A stretch of DNA of 40,025 bases from an uncultured Clostridium sp. (GCA_945931665.1 CAMEPL010000015.1:1-40025); one strand, 5' to 3'. Numbered from the stretch's first letter, positions 1-8,611 are shown. Notes: a model not told the origin generated them from the letters alone. A program made the numbers and translations.

Positions 1-356
1 TGAATAATATAAACTTAGCGATGAAATTAGAAGATGAAATGCATTATATAATACCAAAAAAAGGAGAGAAAATTAAAACAAATATTGTAACAAGTCAAAA
101 TGATACATCAAATAATGATATAGTGTCTGAAAATAATTTTAACTCAAATGAAAGTGAAGGCAATAAAATAAATATTAATACAGCAGATTTAGATGAATTA
201 GATAAAATTCCTGGTGTAGGAGAAGCTACAGCAAATAAAATTTTGAGTTATAGAGAAGAGAATGGCGATTTTAAAAATATAGAAGAAATTAAAAATGTAA
301 ATGGAATTGGAGAAAAGAAATTTGAAAATATGAAGGATATAATTTGCGTAAAATAG
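1..356 (+). CDS. comEA: ComEA competence DNA receptor, 3' part only
   Basis: The reading frame is open to the left edge (first full codon at base 3), so this is the C-terminal part of a longer gene and the ATG at 21 is probably internal. The first residues (NNINLA..LEDEM..IPKKGE) look like the end of an SLBB domain as found in ComEA. A low-complexity Asn/Ser linker follows. The last ~65 residues are a double helix-hairpin-helix module (ININTADLDELDKIPGVGE, then IKNVNGIGEKK) that binds double-stranded DNA without sequence preference. ComEA is a membrane-anchored receptor that passes captured DNA to the ComEC channel. A comEC-like gene lies at 11342, which fits. The membrane anchor lies outside the window. 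The gene ends before a bidirectional terminator shared with apbE. Confidence 0.85.
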   Translation, partial: NNINLAMKLEDEMHYIIPKKGEKIKTNIVTSQNDTSNNDIVSENNFNSNESEGNKININTADLDELDKIPGVGEATANKILSYREENGDFKNIEEIKNVNGIGEKKFENMKDIICVK

Positions 357-427
357 GAAATGTGATAACAAAATGAATATAAAGCTAAAAAATAGTACAT
401 AAATATCAAAAAGATTTAAGTAAAATA

Positions 428-479
428 AAAAGACAAATATGAATAGAGAAAATCTATTTTTATTTGTCTTTTATTTTTC
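428..479. terminator. bidirectional terminator between comEA and apbE
   Basis: AAAAGACAAATA (428-439) pairs with TATTTGTCTTTT (461-472), and an inner ATAGA/TCTAT stem (443-447/453-457) closes the loop. A T-rich run follows on the plus strand, and an A-rich run precedes it, which is a T-run on the minus strand. It lies between two convergent genes and can end both. Confidence 0.85.
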
Positions 480-486
480 TTTTAAA

Positions 487-1533
487 TTAATTCATCAATT
501 TAAAAGAATCATTTTTTAAATTTAGTTTTCCTTTTAAGTTTGATGTTGTGTATATTTTTTTATCTTTTGTTATAAAGATAGCATCTGTATCATCTAAACT
601 TTCTATTAATTTCATACCTTTTTCTAGTCCAAGTCCAAAAGTGGTTGTAGATAATCCATCCCCAACTATAGAAGATGATGAAATAATAGTAACGCTACTT
701 AAGTTATTTTCAAATGGATAACCTGTTGATGGGTCTATCATATGGTGATAAATAACTCCATCTTGTTTTAAATATCTTTCATATATTCCAGAAGTTACTA
801 CAGATTGATTTGAAACAGCAATATTTGCTATAGAGGTTCCATCTTCACTTGTAGGGTCTTGTATCCCAACTTTAAAAGGTGTATCTTTGGTTTTTTCCCC
901 TAATATAAAAACATTTCCACCAAGATTTATTATTGCACTATCTACATTTTGTGATTTTAAATACTCAACAAGTTTGTCTGCTGCATAACCTTTAGCTATT
1001 CCCCCTAAATCTATCTCCATGCCTTTTTTATTTAATTTTACACTTTTATCTTCTTTATTAAGTGAGATATCTTTATAGTTTACAAGAGCTAATTTTTCTT
1101 GAATTTCATCGTTACTAGGAACTCTTGCATTATCTGTACCTATACCCCATAAATCGACAACAGGCCCTATAGATATATCAAATACTCCATCGGATATATT
1201 TGAAAAGTAAATTGCTTTTTGTATTACTTCAAATGTATTATCAGAAATTTTTATATAATCTTCGCCAGCTTTTTCATTTATTTTAGATACATCACTGTAT
1301 TCTCTTGTTTTAGACATGGTATTATCTATATTAAGCAGTATATCTCCACATTTTTTTAAAATTTCTTTTGAATCTGATTCTTTAACATTGTATAAAGTAA
1401 TTTCACTTACTGTGTTTAAATCATAATAAGTTTGACTATAATCCCCTTTATTAAAATTGCCCTTAAATATGTAGATAAAAAAACAAATAGCAATAACTGC
1501 TATTATTAAAAGGGTAGATTTTTTCTTATTCAT
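487..1533 (-). CDS. apbE: FAD:protein FMN transferase (ApbE family)
   Basis: 348 residues. ApbE enzymes covalently attach FMN from FAD to Thr/Ser of target flavoproteins outside the membrane (for example Rnf or Nqr subunits). Visible family motifs in order are FDISIGPVVDLWGIG, IDLGGIAKGYAADK, AIINLGGNVFILG and YHHMIDPSTGYP, the last containing the conserved acidic residue of the Mg-binding region. Residues ~6-24 form one hydrophobic segment that could be an uncleaved anchor or a signal sequence; I see no convincing lipobox cysteine. The start is ATG at 1533 with a strong GGAGG eight or so bases upstream on the minus strand. It is transcribed divergently from ung across an 80-bp region holding a perfect inverted repeat. 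Its target protein is not visible here. Confidence 0.9.
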   Translation of the reverse strand: MNKKKSTLLIIAVIAICFFIYIFKGNFNKGDYSQTYYDLNTVSEITLYNVKESDSKEILKKCGDILLNIDNTMSKTREYSDVSKINEKAGEDYIKISDNTFEVIQKAIYFSNISDGVFDISIGPVVDLWGIGTDNARVPSNDEIQEKLALVNYKDISLNKEDKSVKLNKKGMEIDLGGIAKGYAADKLVEYLKSQNVDSAIINLGGNVFILGEKTKDTPFKVGIQDPTSEDGTSIANIAVSNQSVVTSGIYERYLKQDGVIYHHMIDPSTGYPFENNLSSVTIISSSSIVGDGLSTTTFGLGLEKGMKLIESLDDTDAIFITKDKKIYTTSNLKGKLNLKNDSFKLMN

Positions 1534-1559
1534 AATGCCTCCTTCAAATAATTGTTTTA

Positions 1560-1585
1560 TTATGTTATATTTAATTATAACATAA
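1560..1585. promoter_or_regulatory. perfect 10-bp inverted repeat in apbE/ung divergent region
   Basis: TTATGTTATA (1560-1569) and TATAACATAA (1576-1585) are exact reverse complements around a 6-base spacer, in the 80-bp gap between two divergent genes. A possible ung promoter, TTGTTT (1552-1557) with TATAAC (1576-1581) 18 bases away, overlaps it, so the palindrome could be an operator. No known operator consensus fits well enough to name the regulator. Confidence 0.4.
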
Positions 1586-1613
1586 CAAGAAAATATGAAG
1601 AGGAGTTTTTATA

Positions 1614-2288
1614 ATGGTTAAATTAAATAACGATTGGGACGAATTATTAAAAGATGAATTCCAAAAAGAATATTACCAAAATCTTAGAGAATTCTTAAAA
1701 CAAGAATATTCTAGTAGAGTTATATATCCAAATATGTATAATATATTCGAAGCATTAAAACATACTTCTTTTAAAGATACAAAAGTTTTAATATTAGGTC
1801 AAGATCCATATCATGGTGAAAATCAGGCACATGGACTAGCATTTTCAGTTCAAAAAGGTGTTAAAATTCCACCTTCACTTTTAAATATATATAAAGAATT
1901 AAATCAGGATTTAGGATGTTATATACCTAATAATGGGTATTTAATACCATGGGCAGACCAAGGTGTGCTACTTTTAAATACAGCATTAACTGTAAGAGCA
2001 CATGAAGCTAATTCGCATCAAAATATTGGTTGGGAAATATTTACGGATAATATTATAAAACTATTAAATACAAGAGAGGATCCAGTTATATTTGTTCTTT
2101 GGGGTGGAAATGCTAGACGCAAAAAGTCACTGATTGATACAAGTAGACATTATGTTCTAGAATCAGCACATCCAAGTCCCCTTTCTGCATATAGAGGATT
2201 CTTTGGATGTAAGCATTTTTCAAAAATAAATGAGATATTAGAAAGCTTAGGTAAAGAGCCTATAGATTGGCAAATACCAAATATATAA
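1614..2288 (+). CDS. ung: uracil-DNA glycosylase, family 1
   Basis: 224 residues, normal length for family 1 UDG. It removes uracil from DNA arising from cytosine deamination or dUTP misincorporation and starts base excision repair in the cytoplasm. The water-activating loop GQDPYHG is at residues 62-68 with catalytic Asp64. The minor-groove and leucine-intercalation loop [13 protein letters not shown] starts at His186. The uracil-recognition region VLWGGNA is also present. The start is ATG with AGGAG at 1601-1605. It appears monocistronic, with 263 bp to the next gene. It is transcribed divergently from apbE. Confidence 0.97.
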   Translation: MVKLNNDWDELLKDEFQKEYYQNLREFLKQEYSSRVIYPNMYNIFEALKHTSFKDTKVLILGQDPYHGENQAHGLAFSVQKGVKIPPSLLNIYKELNQDLGCYIPNNGYLIPWADQGVLLLNTALTVRAHEANSHQNIGWEIFTDNIIKLLNTREDPVIFVLWGGNARRKKSLIDTSRHYVLESAHPSPLSAYRGFFGCKHFSKINEILESLGKEPIDWQIPNI

Positions 2289-2467
2289 TTAAAAAAGTTA
2301 TTGTATTTATTGAAAATTTATCTCCTTTAAAGTTAAAAGATAAATAATAAAGTAGTTAATTGTAACAATTTATCATAATATAGAATATTATAAAATATAA
2401 AGTTTATAAATTACAAATTTTATTATATAATTATAATTTTTTTAGAAATAAGATTTAAAAAATAAAG

Positions 2468-2492
2468 TATGCGGACTTAAAGAAGTCGTATA
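2468..2492 (+). other. imperfect hairpin in the ung-rhodanese gap
   Basis: TATGCGGACTT and AAGTCGTATA pair around an AAAG loop with one bulged G and one G-U pair. No T-run follows, so it is not an obvious terminator. It lies about 60 bases upstream of the rhodanese start and could be in its leader. The rest of the gap (2289-2551) is AT-rich with no gene visible. Confidence 0.3.
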
Positions 2493-2551
2493 TTTAAAAG
2501 TATTTTGTATTAAATAATTTCTTATTACTAAAAAGGAAAGAAGGGGTATTT

Positions 2552-2863
2552 ATGGCAGTAAATACAATAACTGCAAATCAAGCTCAGCGAATGTTGGATG
2601 GTAATCAATTTAGTTTGATTATAGATTTGCGAGATTATTATGATTATGCAAGAGGGCACTTACCAAATGCTATTAATATACCTACTAATCAAGTTGTAGA
2701 TAGAATAAATCAAATTCAACAATATAGAAATAGAAATGTTCTTTTATATTGTCAATACGGAGTACAAAGTGTAAGTGTAGGAAAAGTATTAATATTAAAT
2801 GGATTTAGAAGAGTATATAGTTTAGACGGAGGTCTAGATCATTACAATTATCCATTATATTAA
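2552..2863 (+). CDS. single-domain rhodanese-like protein
   Basis: 103 residues, one rhodanese domain with no signal peptide or membrane segment, so probably cytoplasmic. It shows the standard elements: IIDLRDYYDYARGHLPNAINIP (substrate-loop side), the active-site cysteine after a hydrophobic strand (VLLYCQYGVQSVS), and the C-terminal LNGFRRVYSLDGGLDHY. Rhodaneses carry persulfide sulfur on that cysteine. The loop reads C-Q-Y-G-V-Q-S and lacks the arginine usual in CRxGxR-type loops, so the natural acceptor is unclear. The start is ATG with AAAGAAGGGG upstream. It is followed by a strong terminator, so it is probably a single-gene transcript. Confidence 0.85.
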   Translation: MAVNTITANQAQRMLDGNQFSLIIDLRDYYDYARGHLPNAINIPTNQVVDRINQIQQYRNRNVLLYCQYGVQSVSVGKVLILNGFRRVYSLDGGLDHYNYPLY

Positions 2864-2893
2864 AAAATATATATTTGATATTTAAATAAAGGG

Positions 2894-2951
2894 GAGATAT
2901 TGAGTTTACAAAGTTTAACTTTGAAATTAAATTTGCAATATCTCTTTTTTT
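2894..2951 (+). terminator. terminator after rhodanese gene
   Basis: GAGATATTG (2894-2902) pairs with CAATATCTC (2936-2944), with further weak pairing in the long AT-rich loop, followed directly by a run of T. Confidence 0.75.
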
Positions 2952-3023
2952 ATTGAAATATATCTTTAAAAAAAGCAAAAATTAAATTATAATAGTGCAA
3001 TAAAAAATTTTAGGAGAAAAATT

Positions 3024-3731
3024 ATGAAAAAAGATTTTAAGATGAGAACAGGTCTGATTGTTGGAGAAGACGGACTAGATAAATTAAAAAATGCGAATGT
3101 TATAGTTTTTGGAGTAGGTGGAGTTGGAAGTTTCGCCTGTGAAGCTATAGTAAGAGCTGGAGTTGGAAACATAACTATAGTTGACTTTGATGATGTTGAT
3201 ATAACTAATATAAATAGACAAATACCAGCACTTCACTCAACTGTTGGAAGACTTAAGGTAGATGTTATGAAGGAGAGACTTCTAGATATAAATCCAGATT
3301 TAAATATAAAAGCAATTAAAAAATTATACAATGCAGAAACAAGTGATGAAATATTAACAGAAGATTACGATTATGTTATAGATGCAATAGATATGGTTAC
3401 TTCAAAAATCAAACTTATAGAAACATGTAAAGAAAAAGGATTTAACATAATAAGTTCTATGGGAATGGGTAATAAATTAGACCCAACTAAAATAGTAGTT
3501 ACAGATATATATAAAACACATACTTGCCCACTTGCAAAAGTTCTTAGAAGAGAGCTTAAAGATAGAAGAATTAAAAAATTAAAAGTAGTTTACTCGACAG
3601 AGCAACCTAGAGAATTAAAAGAAAAAATAATGAATGGAAGAAAAGTAACACCAGGAAGTGTATCTTTTGTACCTTCAGTAGGTGGTCTTGTAATAGCATC
3701 TGTAGTAGTAAGAGAATTATTAGAAAGATAA
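3024..3731 (+). CDS. tcdA: tRNA threonylcarbamoyladenosine dehydratase TcdA (ThiF/E1-like)
   Basis: 235 residues of the ThiF/MoeB/HesA superfamily, matching TcdA (CsdL/YgdL) in length and motifs. TcdA uses ATP to cyclise t6A37 of ANN-decoding tRNAs to ct6A. The nucleotide-binding motif GVGGVGSFACE spans residues 30-40. It is followed by VDFDDVDITNINRQ, with the Asp and Arg that contact ATP, and by DAIDMVTSK. The MGMGNKLDPTKI and TCPLAKVLRRELK segments are typical of YgdL-type proteins rather than MoeB or ThiF, and the zinc CxxC pairs of those homologues are absent. The start is ATG with AGGAG at 3012-3016. No sulfur-transfer partner is adjacent, though a rhodanese lies just upstream behind a terminator. 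Confidence 0.9.
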   Translation: MKKDFKMRTGLIVGEDGLDKLKNANVIVFGVGGVGSFACEAIVRAGVGNITIVDFDDVDITNINRQIPALHSTVGRLKVDVMKERLLDINPDLNIKAIKKLYNAETSDEILTEDYDYVIDAIDMVTSKIKLIETCKEKGFNIISSMGMGNKLDPTKIVVTDIYKTHTCPLAKVLRRELKDRRIKKLKVVYSTEQPRELKEKIMNGRKVTPGSVSFVPSVGGLVIASVVVRELLER

Positions 3732-3842
3732 TTTTTATTAAAAAATAATAAGCCATATTAAATCACTAAAAATATTTAAAAGAATATAATAATAAAACGA
3801 TGTTTTTAATTATAAATATCATATAGGTATAGGAGGTTTAAT

Positions 3843-5207
3843 ATGGCTGTATATAGAGGAATAGATGTAAGTAACTGGTCAGGGACTATAGACTGGAGAG
3901 CTGTAGCAGAGTCAGGTGTAGAAGTTGTGATAATACAAGCATCTGAAGGAACTTTCTATAGAGATCCTTATTTGCATGAATATTATGATGGGGCAAAAGC
4001 ATATGGACTAAAAGTAGGATTTTATCATTTTTTCAATCCTGGTTCATCTCCAACACCACAAGAACAAGCTAGATACTTTGTAGATACTATTAGAGGCTTA
4101 GATTCTGACTTAAAATTAATTTTAGATTTTGAACAAATAGGAGGGCTTGATAATTATGAATTAACTCTCCAAGCTATAGAATTCTTAAGAGAAGTAAAGG
4201 AATATAGTGGATTGGATACAGCGATTTATACTTACACATATTTTGCACAACATTATTTATATGAAGGACTTGGACTTTCTGAATATCCTTTATGGATAGC
4301 TCAACTTAGTGAAGGCGGACCATCACCAAATCCGATCTGGGGAGATAGATATGTTGCATGGCAGTATTCAGATACAGGAAGAGTAAGAGGAATCAACGCA
4401 AGTACAGATTTAGATTTAATTTATGATGGACTTTTTTTAGATGATAGTGAAGATGTTCCAAAGGAAGAAAAAAAGCCACAAAAGATTCCAGGAGATAGAC
4501 AAAACCCATCAACACAAAGTGGCATTATATATTATACAGTTCAAGCAGGAGATACACTAAGTTCAATTGCTCAAAAATACGATACTACAGTTCATGAAAT
4601 AGCAGTTATAAATTCAATATCAAATCCAAATTTAATTTATGTAGGTCAAGTTTTAAAGATATATCCAGGAAATAGAGTTATTAAAAAGAGAAGAAAAATA
4701 TTTACAACAACATATATAGTACAAAGTGGAGATACACTTACTTCTATTGCAATGAAATTTGATACTACGGTCCAAGCATTAGAGGGGCTAAATGATTTAC
4801 CGAATCCAAATTTAATTTATGTAGGAGAGGTATTAAAAATACCGACAGATTCTAGAGGGAATACAGCAGCACCATCGACAAGACAATATATGATAACATA
4901 TATAGTACAAAATGGAGATACGCTTAGCTCAATTGCGGCAAAATTCAATACTACAGTTCAAAGTATAGTTAGTATAAATAATATATCAAATCCTAATTTA
5001 ATTTATACAGGTCAAATTTTAAAAATAGAAACTTCTATAAATACAGAAAATAGGGGTGAAAATTCTAGCAGTCTTTATATAGTTCAAAAAGGAGATACTT
5101 TAATAAATATTGCTAAAAAATTTGGCGTAAACTATAAAGAATTAGTAGAAAAAAATGATATTACAAATCCAAATCTGATTTATGTAGGAGAAGTTTTAAG
5201 AGTATAG
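3843..5207 (+). CDS. GH25 lysozyme with four C-terminal LysM domains
   Basis: 454 residues. Residues ~1-200 are a glycoside hydrolase family 25 muramidase, which cleaves MurNAc-GlcNAc bonds of peptidoglycan. YRGIDVSNW carries Asp8, and LILDFEQIG carries the catalytic pair Asp95/Glu97. [12 protein letters not shown] and DLDLIYDG close the barrel. Four LysM domains follow at about 230-273, 290-333, 352-395 and 411-454, each with GDTL and NPNLIY followed by VG or TG, and bind glycan chains. Linkers are Pro/Ser/Asn-rich or basic (KKRRK). There is no signal peptide, so export would need another route, lysis, or action in the mother cell. A phage endolysin origin or a spore-wall role are both possible; no phage genes are adjacent. 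The start is ATG with AGGAGG at 3832-3837. The LysM units are also similar at DNA level. Confidence 0.9.
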   Translation: MAVYRGIDVSNWSGTIDWRAVAESGVEVVIIQASEGTFYRDPYLHEYYDGAKAYGLKVGFYHFFNPGSSPTPQEQARYFVDTIRGLDSDLKLILDFEQIGGLDNYELTLQAIEFLREVKEYSGLDTAIYTYTYFAQHYLYEGLGLSEYPLWIAQLSEGGPSPNPIWGDRYVAWQYSDTGRVRGINASTDLDLIYDGLFLDDSEDVPKEEKKPQKIPGDRQNPSTQSGIIYYTVQAGDTLSSIAQKYDTTVHEIAVINSISNPNLIYVGQVLKIYPGNRVIKKRRKIFTTTYIVQSGDTLTSIAMKFDTTVQALEGLNDLPNPNLIYVGEVLKIPTDSRGNTAAPSTRQYMITYIVQNGDTLSSIAAKFNTTVQSIVSINNISNPNLIYTGQILKIETSINTENRGENSSSLYIVQKGDTLINIAKKFGVNYKELVEKNDITNPNLIYVGEVLRV

Positions 5208-5242
5208 ATATCATTAAGCATTTATTATTTAAATAATAAAAC

Positions 5243-5270
5243 GGAGCACATAAGTAGTGCTCCTATTTTA
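5243..5270. terminator. bidirectional terminator between GH25 and the MBL lipoprotein gene
   Basis: GGAGCAC (5243-5249) pairs with GTGCTCC (5257-5263) around a 7-base loop. It has TATTTTAATTT downstream on the plus strand and AATAAAA upstream, which gives a T-run on the minus strand. Confidence 0.8.
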
Positions 5271-5272
5271 AT

Positions 5273-6106
5273 TTACTCTTGTTTATATTTAACTTTGGAG
5301 TAAATTTTATTTCCATCAGAATAAAATTGCATACTTCCATTTACATCAGTTCTAAATACTTTTGCACCTACAGATTCTAAGTTTTGTAAGGTAGACCTGT
5401 GAGGATGTCCGTAGTCATTTTTATATCCACAGGAAATTACAGCTATAGATGGTGTGGTTTCTTGTAAAAATGCTAAAGAACTAGATGTAGAACTTCCGTG
5501 ATGTGCGACTTTTAAAAAATCTACATTTTCTAGCTTGTAAGAGTTGATTATATCCATTTCATTAGATTCTTCACAATCGCCTGTAAATAAAAAATTGTTG
5601 TTTTTATATGAAATATTTAGTACAATGGAATTTGAATTATTATTATCTGTTATATAATTTGGACTTAGAACATATATTTCTGTGTAGTTATCTAAGTCAA
5701 AAGAATCGTCTTTAGACAGATAATTTACTTTTAAATTTTTTTTATTACAAGAATCAATTAAGTTGATGTAGCATTCACTATCAGTGTTTTGCTTAGGCAT
5801 ATAGATTTTCTCTACATCAAAATTATCAATTATATCGTCTAGGCTACCTATATGGTCGCTGTCAGGGTGTGTCGCCACAACAACATCTAAATTTTTAACT
5901 TTTTTATTTTTTAAATATGATTTTATTATTTTAGAACTATCTTCATCACCCCCATCGATTAACATATTTTTGCTTGACGGGGTTGTGATTAAAATTGAAT
6001 CTGCCTGTCCAACATCTATTATGTGGATGCAAAAATCTTTATTTTTGTTACAGCCAGTTAAAAGTGCTATTATAATAATTGAAAATATTAAAATTTTTTT
6101 ATTCAA
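5273..6106 (-). CDS. ComEC/Rec2-type metallo-beta-lactamase-fold hydrolase, predicted lipoprotein
   Basis: 277 residues. Residues 1-19 are a lipoprotein signal (hydrophobic stretch then LLTGC, lipid-accepting Cys19), placing it on the outer face of the membrane. The mature part is a single metallo-beta-lactamase fold of the ComEC C-terminal type. IIDVGQADSILI and LIDGG lead to the metal motif HPDSDH (His80, Asp82, Asp84, His85), then FTGD (Asp177) and HHGSSTSS (His202/His203), then ISCGYKNDYGHPH. In ComEC this domain is thought to degrade the non-transported DNA strand. Stand-alone versions are common in Firmicutes and their substrates are mostly unknown. The start is probably TTG at 6106 with GGAG upstream. 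The ComEC channel at 11342 lacks this domain, so action in trans is an inference worth testing. Confidence 0.85.
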   Translation of the reverse strand: MNKKILIFSIIIIALLTGCNKNKDFCIHIIDVGQADSILITTPSSKNMLIDGGDEDSSKIIKSYLKNKKVKNLDVVVATHPDSDHIGSLDDIIDNFDVEKIYMPKQNTDSECYINLIDSCNKKNLKVNYLSKDDSFDLDNYTEIYVLSPNYITDNNNSNSIVLNISYKNNNFLFTGDCEESNEMDIINSYKLENVDFLKVAHHGSSTSSSLAFLQETTPSIAVISCGYKNDYGHPHRSTLQNLESVGAKVFRTDVNGSMQFYSDGNKIYSKVKYKQE

Positions 6107-6189
6107 GTTACAATCACTCCATTAAAATACATGTTTATTGGATATTATCTTGGGTAAAATACAATATTGAAATAAATATATTAAGAGTT

Positions 6190-6217
6190 TTGACGTTAAA
6201 ATAGAAATAAATACAAT
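6190..6217 (+). promoter_or_regulatory. putative sigma-A promoter for the DUF2156 gene
   Basis: TTGACG (6190-6195) and TACAAT (6212-6217) are separated by 16 bases, 55 bases upstream of the start codon at 6272. Confidence 0.5.
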
Positions 6218-6271
6218 AAATTGAAAATAAATTTAAAATGTAAACTTTCATTTAATTTATAGGAGGCTGTT

Positions 6272-7255
6272 ATGCAAATAACAAAAGAAAGAGATAATAT
6301 AAATCTTTTTGAAGAAATAATAAAAAAAGACCCAAATAGTTCAAGACCTTATTTTAAGGAAATAACTATTGAAGATAGAGAAATATTAAATCCATATTTT
6401 GATTTAGTGGATTATGAAGCATGTGAATACAACTTCAACACATTATATATGTGGCAACATGCATACAAAACTGCATATTATGTAGGTGATAATTTTGCAG
6501 TTTTAGTAGGAGAGTATGACGGTGAAGTATTCTCAATCTTACCTCTTGCTAAAAAAGAAGATTTACCAAAAGTAATAGATTTCGTATTAGATTACTTTGC
6601 ACAAATAGAAGAAAAACTTTACTTTAGAGGTATTACAGAAGAAGTAGTAGATTATTTAAAGGAAGAATACGGAGATAGATTTGAATATATAGCAGAAAGA
6701 GATTTATTTGACTATGTTTATGATGGTGAAATAATGAGAACTCTAAAAGGTAGAAAAAATAGCAAAAAAAGAAATCATATAAATTACTTCTTAACTGAAT
6801 ACGACGGAAGATTTGAATATAGACTTCTTGGAAAAGAAGATTTCGACGATTGTAGAGCTCTTTTAGATGAGTGGACAATAAATAAAGAAGAAAACGACAA
6901 CATAGAAGAAGGGGTAGATGATGAAAGATCTGGTATAGAAAAATTATTTACTCACTATGACCAAATATGTGACAGATTAAAAATAGCTGGTATATATATA
7001 GATGGAAAATTAGAGGCATTTACTATGGGTGAATTATTAAACAAAAATATGGCTTTAATTCACATAGAAAAAGCTAATCCAGAAATAAGAGGATTATATC
7101 CTTATATAAACCAACAATTTTTAGTTCATGAATTCCCTGAAGTTGAATTTGTAAATAGAGAAGAAGATATGGGAATAGAAGGACTTAGAAAAGCAAAATT
7201 ATCTTACCATCCATGTAAACTTGTTGAAAAATACACTGTTAGGGAGGCTAACTAA
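6272..7255 (+). CDS. DUF2156 protein (MprF C-terminal-like, GNAT fold)
   Basis: 327 residues, soluble, with no membrane segment. It resembles DUF2156, the cytosolic lysyl-phosphatidylglycerol synthase C-terminal (GNAT-like) domain, here without the MprF flippase. Typical features are the N-terminal FDLVDYEACEYNFNTLYMW, then GRKNSKKRNHINYFL, the central IAGIYIDGKLEAFTMGE strand-turn, and NREEDMGIEGLRKAKLSYHP near the end. In MprF this domain moves an amino acid from aminoacyl-tRNA to a lipid; the acceptor for stand-alone clostridial members is not known to me. The start is ATG with AGGAGG at 6261-6266. The next gene begins at the base after its stop, and that gene's ribosome binding site lies inside this one, so the two are translationally coupled. 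Confidence 0.8.
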   Translation: MQITKERDNINLFEEIIKKDPNSSRPYFKEITIEDREILNPYFDLVDYEACEYNFNTLYMWQHAYKTAYYVGDNFAVLVGEYDGEVFSILPLAKKEDLPKVIDFVLDYFAQIEEKLYFRGITEEVVDYLKEEYGDRFEYIAERDLFDYVYDGEIMRTLKGRKNSKKRNHINYFLTEYDGRFEYRLLGKEDFDDCRALLDEWTINKEENDNIEEGVDDERSGIEKLFTHYDQICDRLKIAGIYIDGKLEAFTMGELLNKNMALIHIEKANPEIRGLYPYINQQFLVHEFPEVEFVNREEDMGIEGLRKAKLSYHPCKLVEKYTVREAN

Positions 7256-8431
7256 TTGAATATTAGATATGCTAGAGCAACTGATAAAAATCAAATAGTT
7301 TCACTTTGGAATTATTGTTTTGAGGATGGAGAAGATTTTGTAAAATACTATTTTGAAAATGTATATGATAAAAAAAATACTATTATAATAGAAGAAAATA
7401 ATGAGGTGTTGTCTGCGCTTCAATTAAACAAATACAAAATAGACCTTAGAAACAGAAAATACGATGTATCTTATGTTGTAGGTGTTTCATCGAAGCCTGA
7501 AGTTAGAGGGCTTGGTTATATGAAACATCTAATGACATATACGTTAGAAGAGTTATATAAAAGTGGAGAAATAGTATCACTTTTAATGGCGATTGATTAT
7601 AGACTGTATAAAAGATATGGATTTGACCATTGCTATGACCAAATTCAATATAATATAAAAACAGATGAGCTTTCAGGATTTAGAGTAACATCTAAATTGA
7701 GAAAAGCTGATTTTGAAGATTCTAAAATATTATCTGAAATTTATACAAATGCAGTGAAAAACTTAAATGGATATGCATTGAGAGATGAAGTTTACTTTGA
7801 TAGATTTATGAAAGAGATTGAATCTGAAAATGGATATATATATATTGATGAAGCAAATAAAAGTTATATAGCATATTACATTCAAGGAGATACAATCTTT
7901 GTTAGAGAGCTTATATATAACGATATTTCTTCGTTAAAATCCATGTTAGCTTATATATATAATCACAATACACAGTGTAAAAAAACTGTTATAAATGCTC
8001 CTGTTGACGATAAGATTAAATTAATAATTGCTAATTTAAAAACTTGTGAAATTAAATTAATACCATTTATGGCAGGTAGGGTTATAAACTTTGAAAAATA
8101 TATGGAAAGTATAAAGTTAAATAATATAAATACAGAACATATTGACGATGAATTTATAAAAATAAAAGTTATAGATAAATATATACCTCAAAATGATTGT
8201 GTATTTAAGATATATATAAAAGATAATCAAGTAAAAGTAGAAAAAGTAGAAGAAAATTGTGACATAGAATTAGACATAAATTCTATAACACAACTAGCTT
8301 TTTCATATTTAGATATAAATGAAATTTTTATGTTAAATGAAATTGATGAAAGCTGTTTAACATATAATAAAAGAAAATTATTAAATATTTTATTTGAGAA
8401 AAAAGTAAATTATATAGACGAACTTGTTTAA
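7256..8431 (+). CDS. GNAT N-acetyltransferase, Eis-like, with SCP2-like C-terminus
   Basis: 391 residues. The N-terminal ~150 residues are a GNAT domain: IRYARATDKNQIVSLWNYCF, then YVVGVSSKPEVRGLGYMKHL with the acetyl-CoA pyrophosphate loop RGLGYM, then LLMAIDYRLYKRYGF. The size, a second diverged GNAT-like middle part and an SCP2-like end (ELDINSITQLAFSYLDINE, LLNILFEKK) match the Eis architecture. Eis proteins acetylate amines of drugs or proteins; the substrate here is unknown. The start is TTG at 7256, immediately after the previous stop TAA (7253-7255), with AGGGAGG at 7241-7247 inside the upstream gene. It is co-transcribed with DUF2156 and ends at a terminator. Confidence 0.82.
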   Translation: MNIRYARATDKNQIVSLWNYCFEDGEDFVKYYFENVYDKKNTIIIEENNEVLSALQLNKYKIDLRNRKYDVSYVVGVSSKPEVRGLGYMKHLMTYTLEELYKSGEIVSLLMAIDYRLYKRYGFDHCYDQIQYNIKTDELSGFRVTSKLRKADFEDSKILSEIYTNAVKNLNGYALRDEVYFDRFMKEIESENGYIYIDEANKSYIAYYIQGDTIFVRELIYNDISSLKSMLAYIYNHNTQCKKTVINAPVDDKIKLIIANLKTCEIKLIPFMAGRVINFEKYMESIKLNNINTEHIDDEFIKIKVIDKYIPQNDCVFKIYIKDNQVKVEKVEENCDIELDINSITQLAFSYLDINEIFMLNEIDESCLTYNKRKLLNILFEKKVNYIDELV

Positions 8432-8434
8432 AAA

Positions 8435-8475
8435 AATGGCGTTTTACTAAAATTAGTAGAGCGCCATTGTTTTAT
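8435..8475 (+). terminator. terminator after the acetyltransferase gene
   Basis: AATGGCGTTTTACTAA and TTAGTAGAGCGCCATT (ends 8435 and 8468) pair with two mismatches, followed by GTTTTATTTT. Confidence 0.8.
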
Positions 8476-8611
8476 TTTGAATAAAAATATGATATGTTTA
8501 ATTTTTATATAAAAATAAAACAATATAATGGAAAAAAATTAAAATAAGTATACAATATATTCATGAATAAAAATAACTGGATATTCAATAAATAAATAAC
8601 TGGGGTGATAT

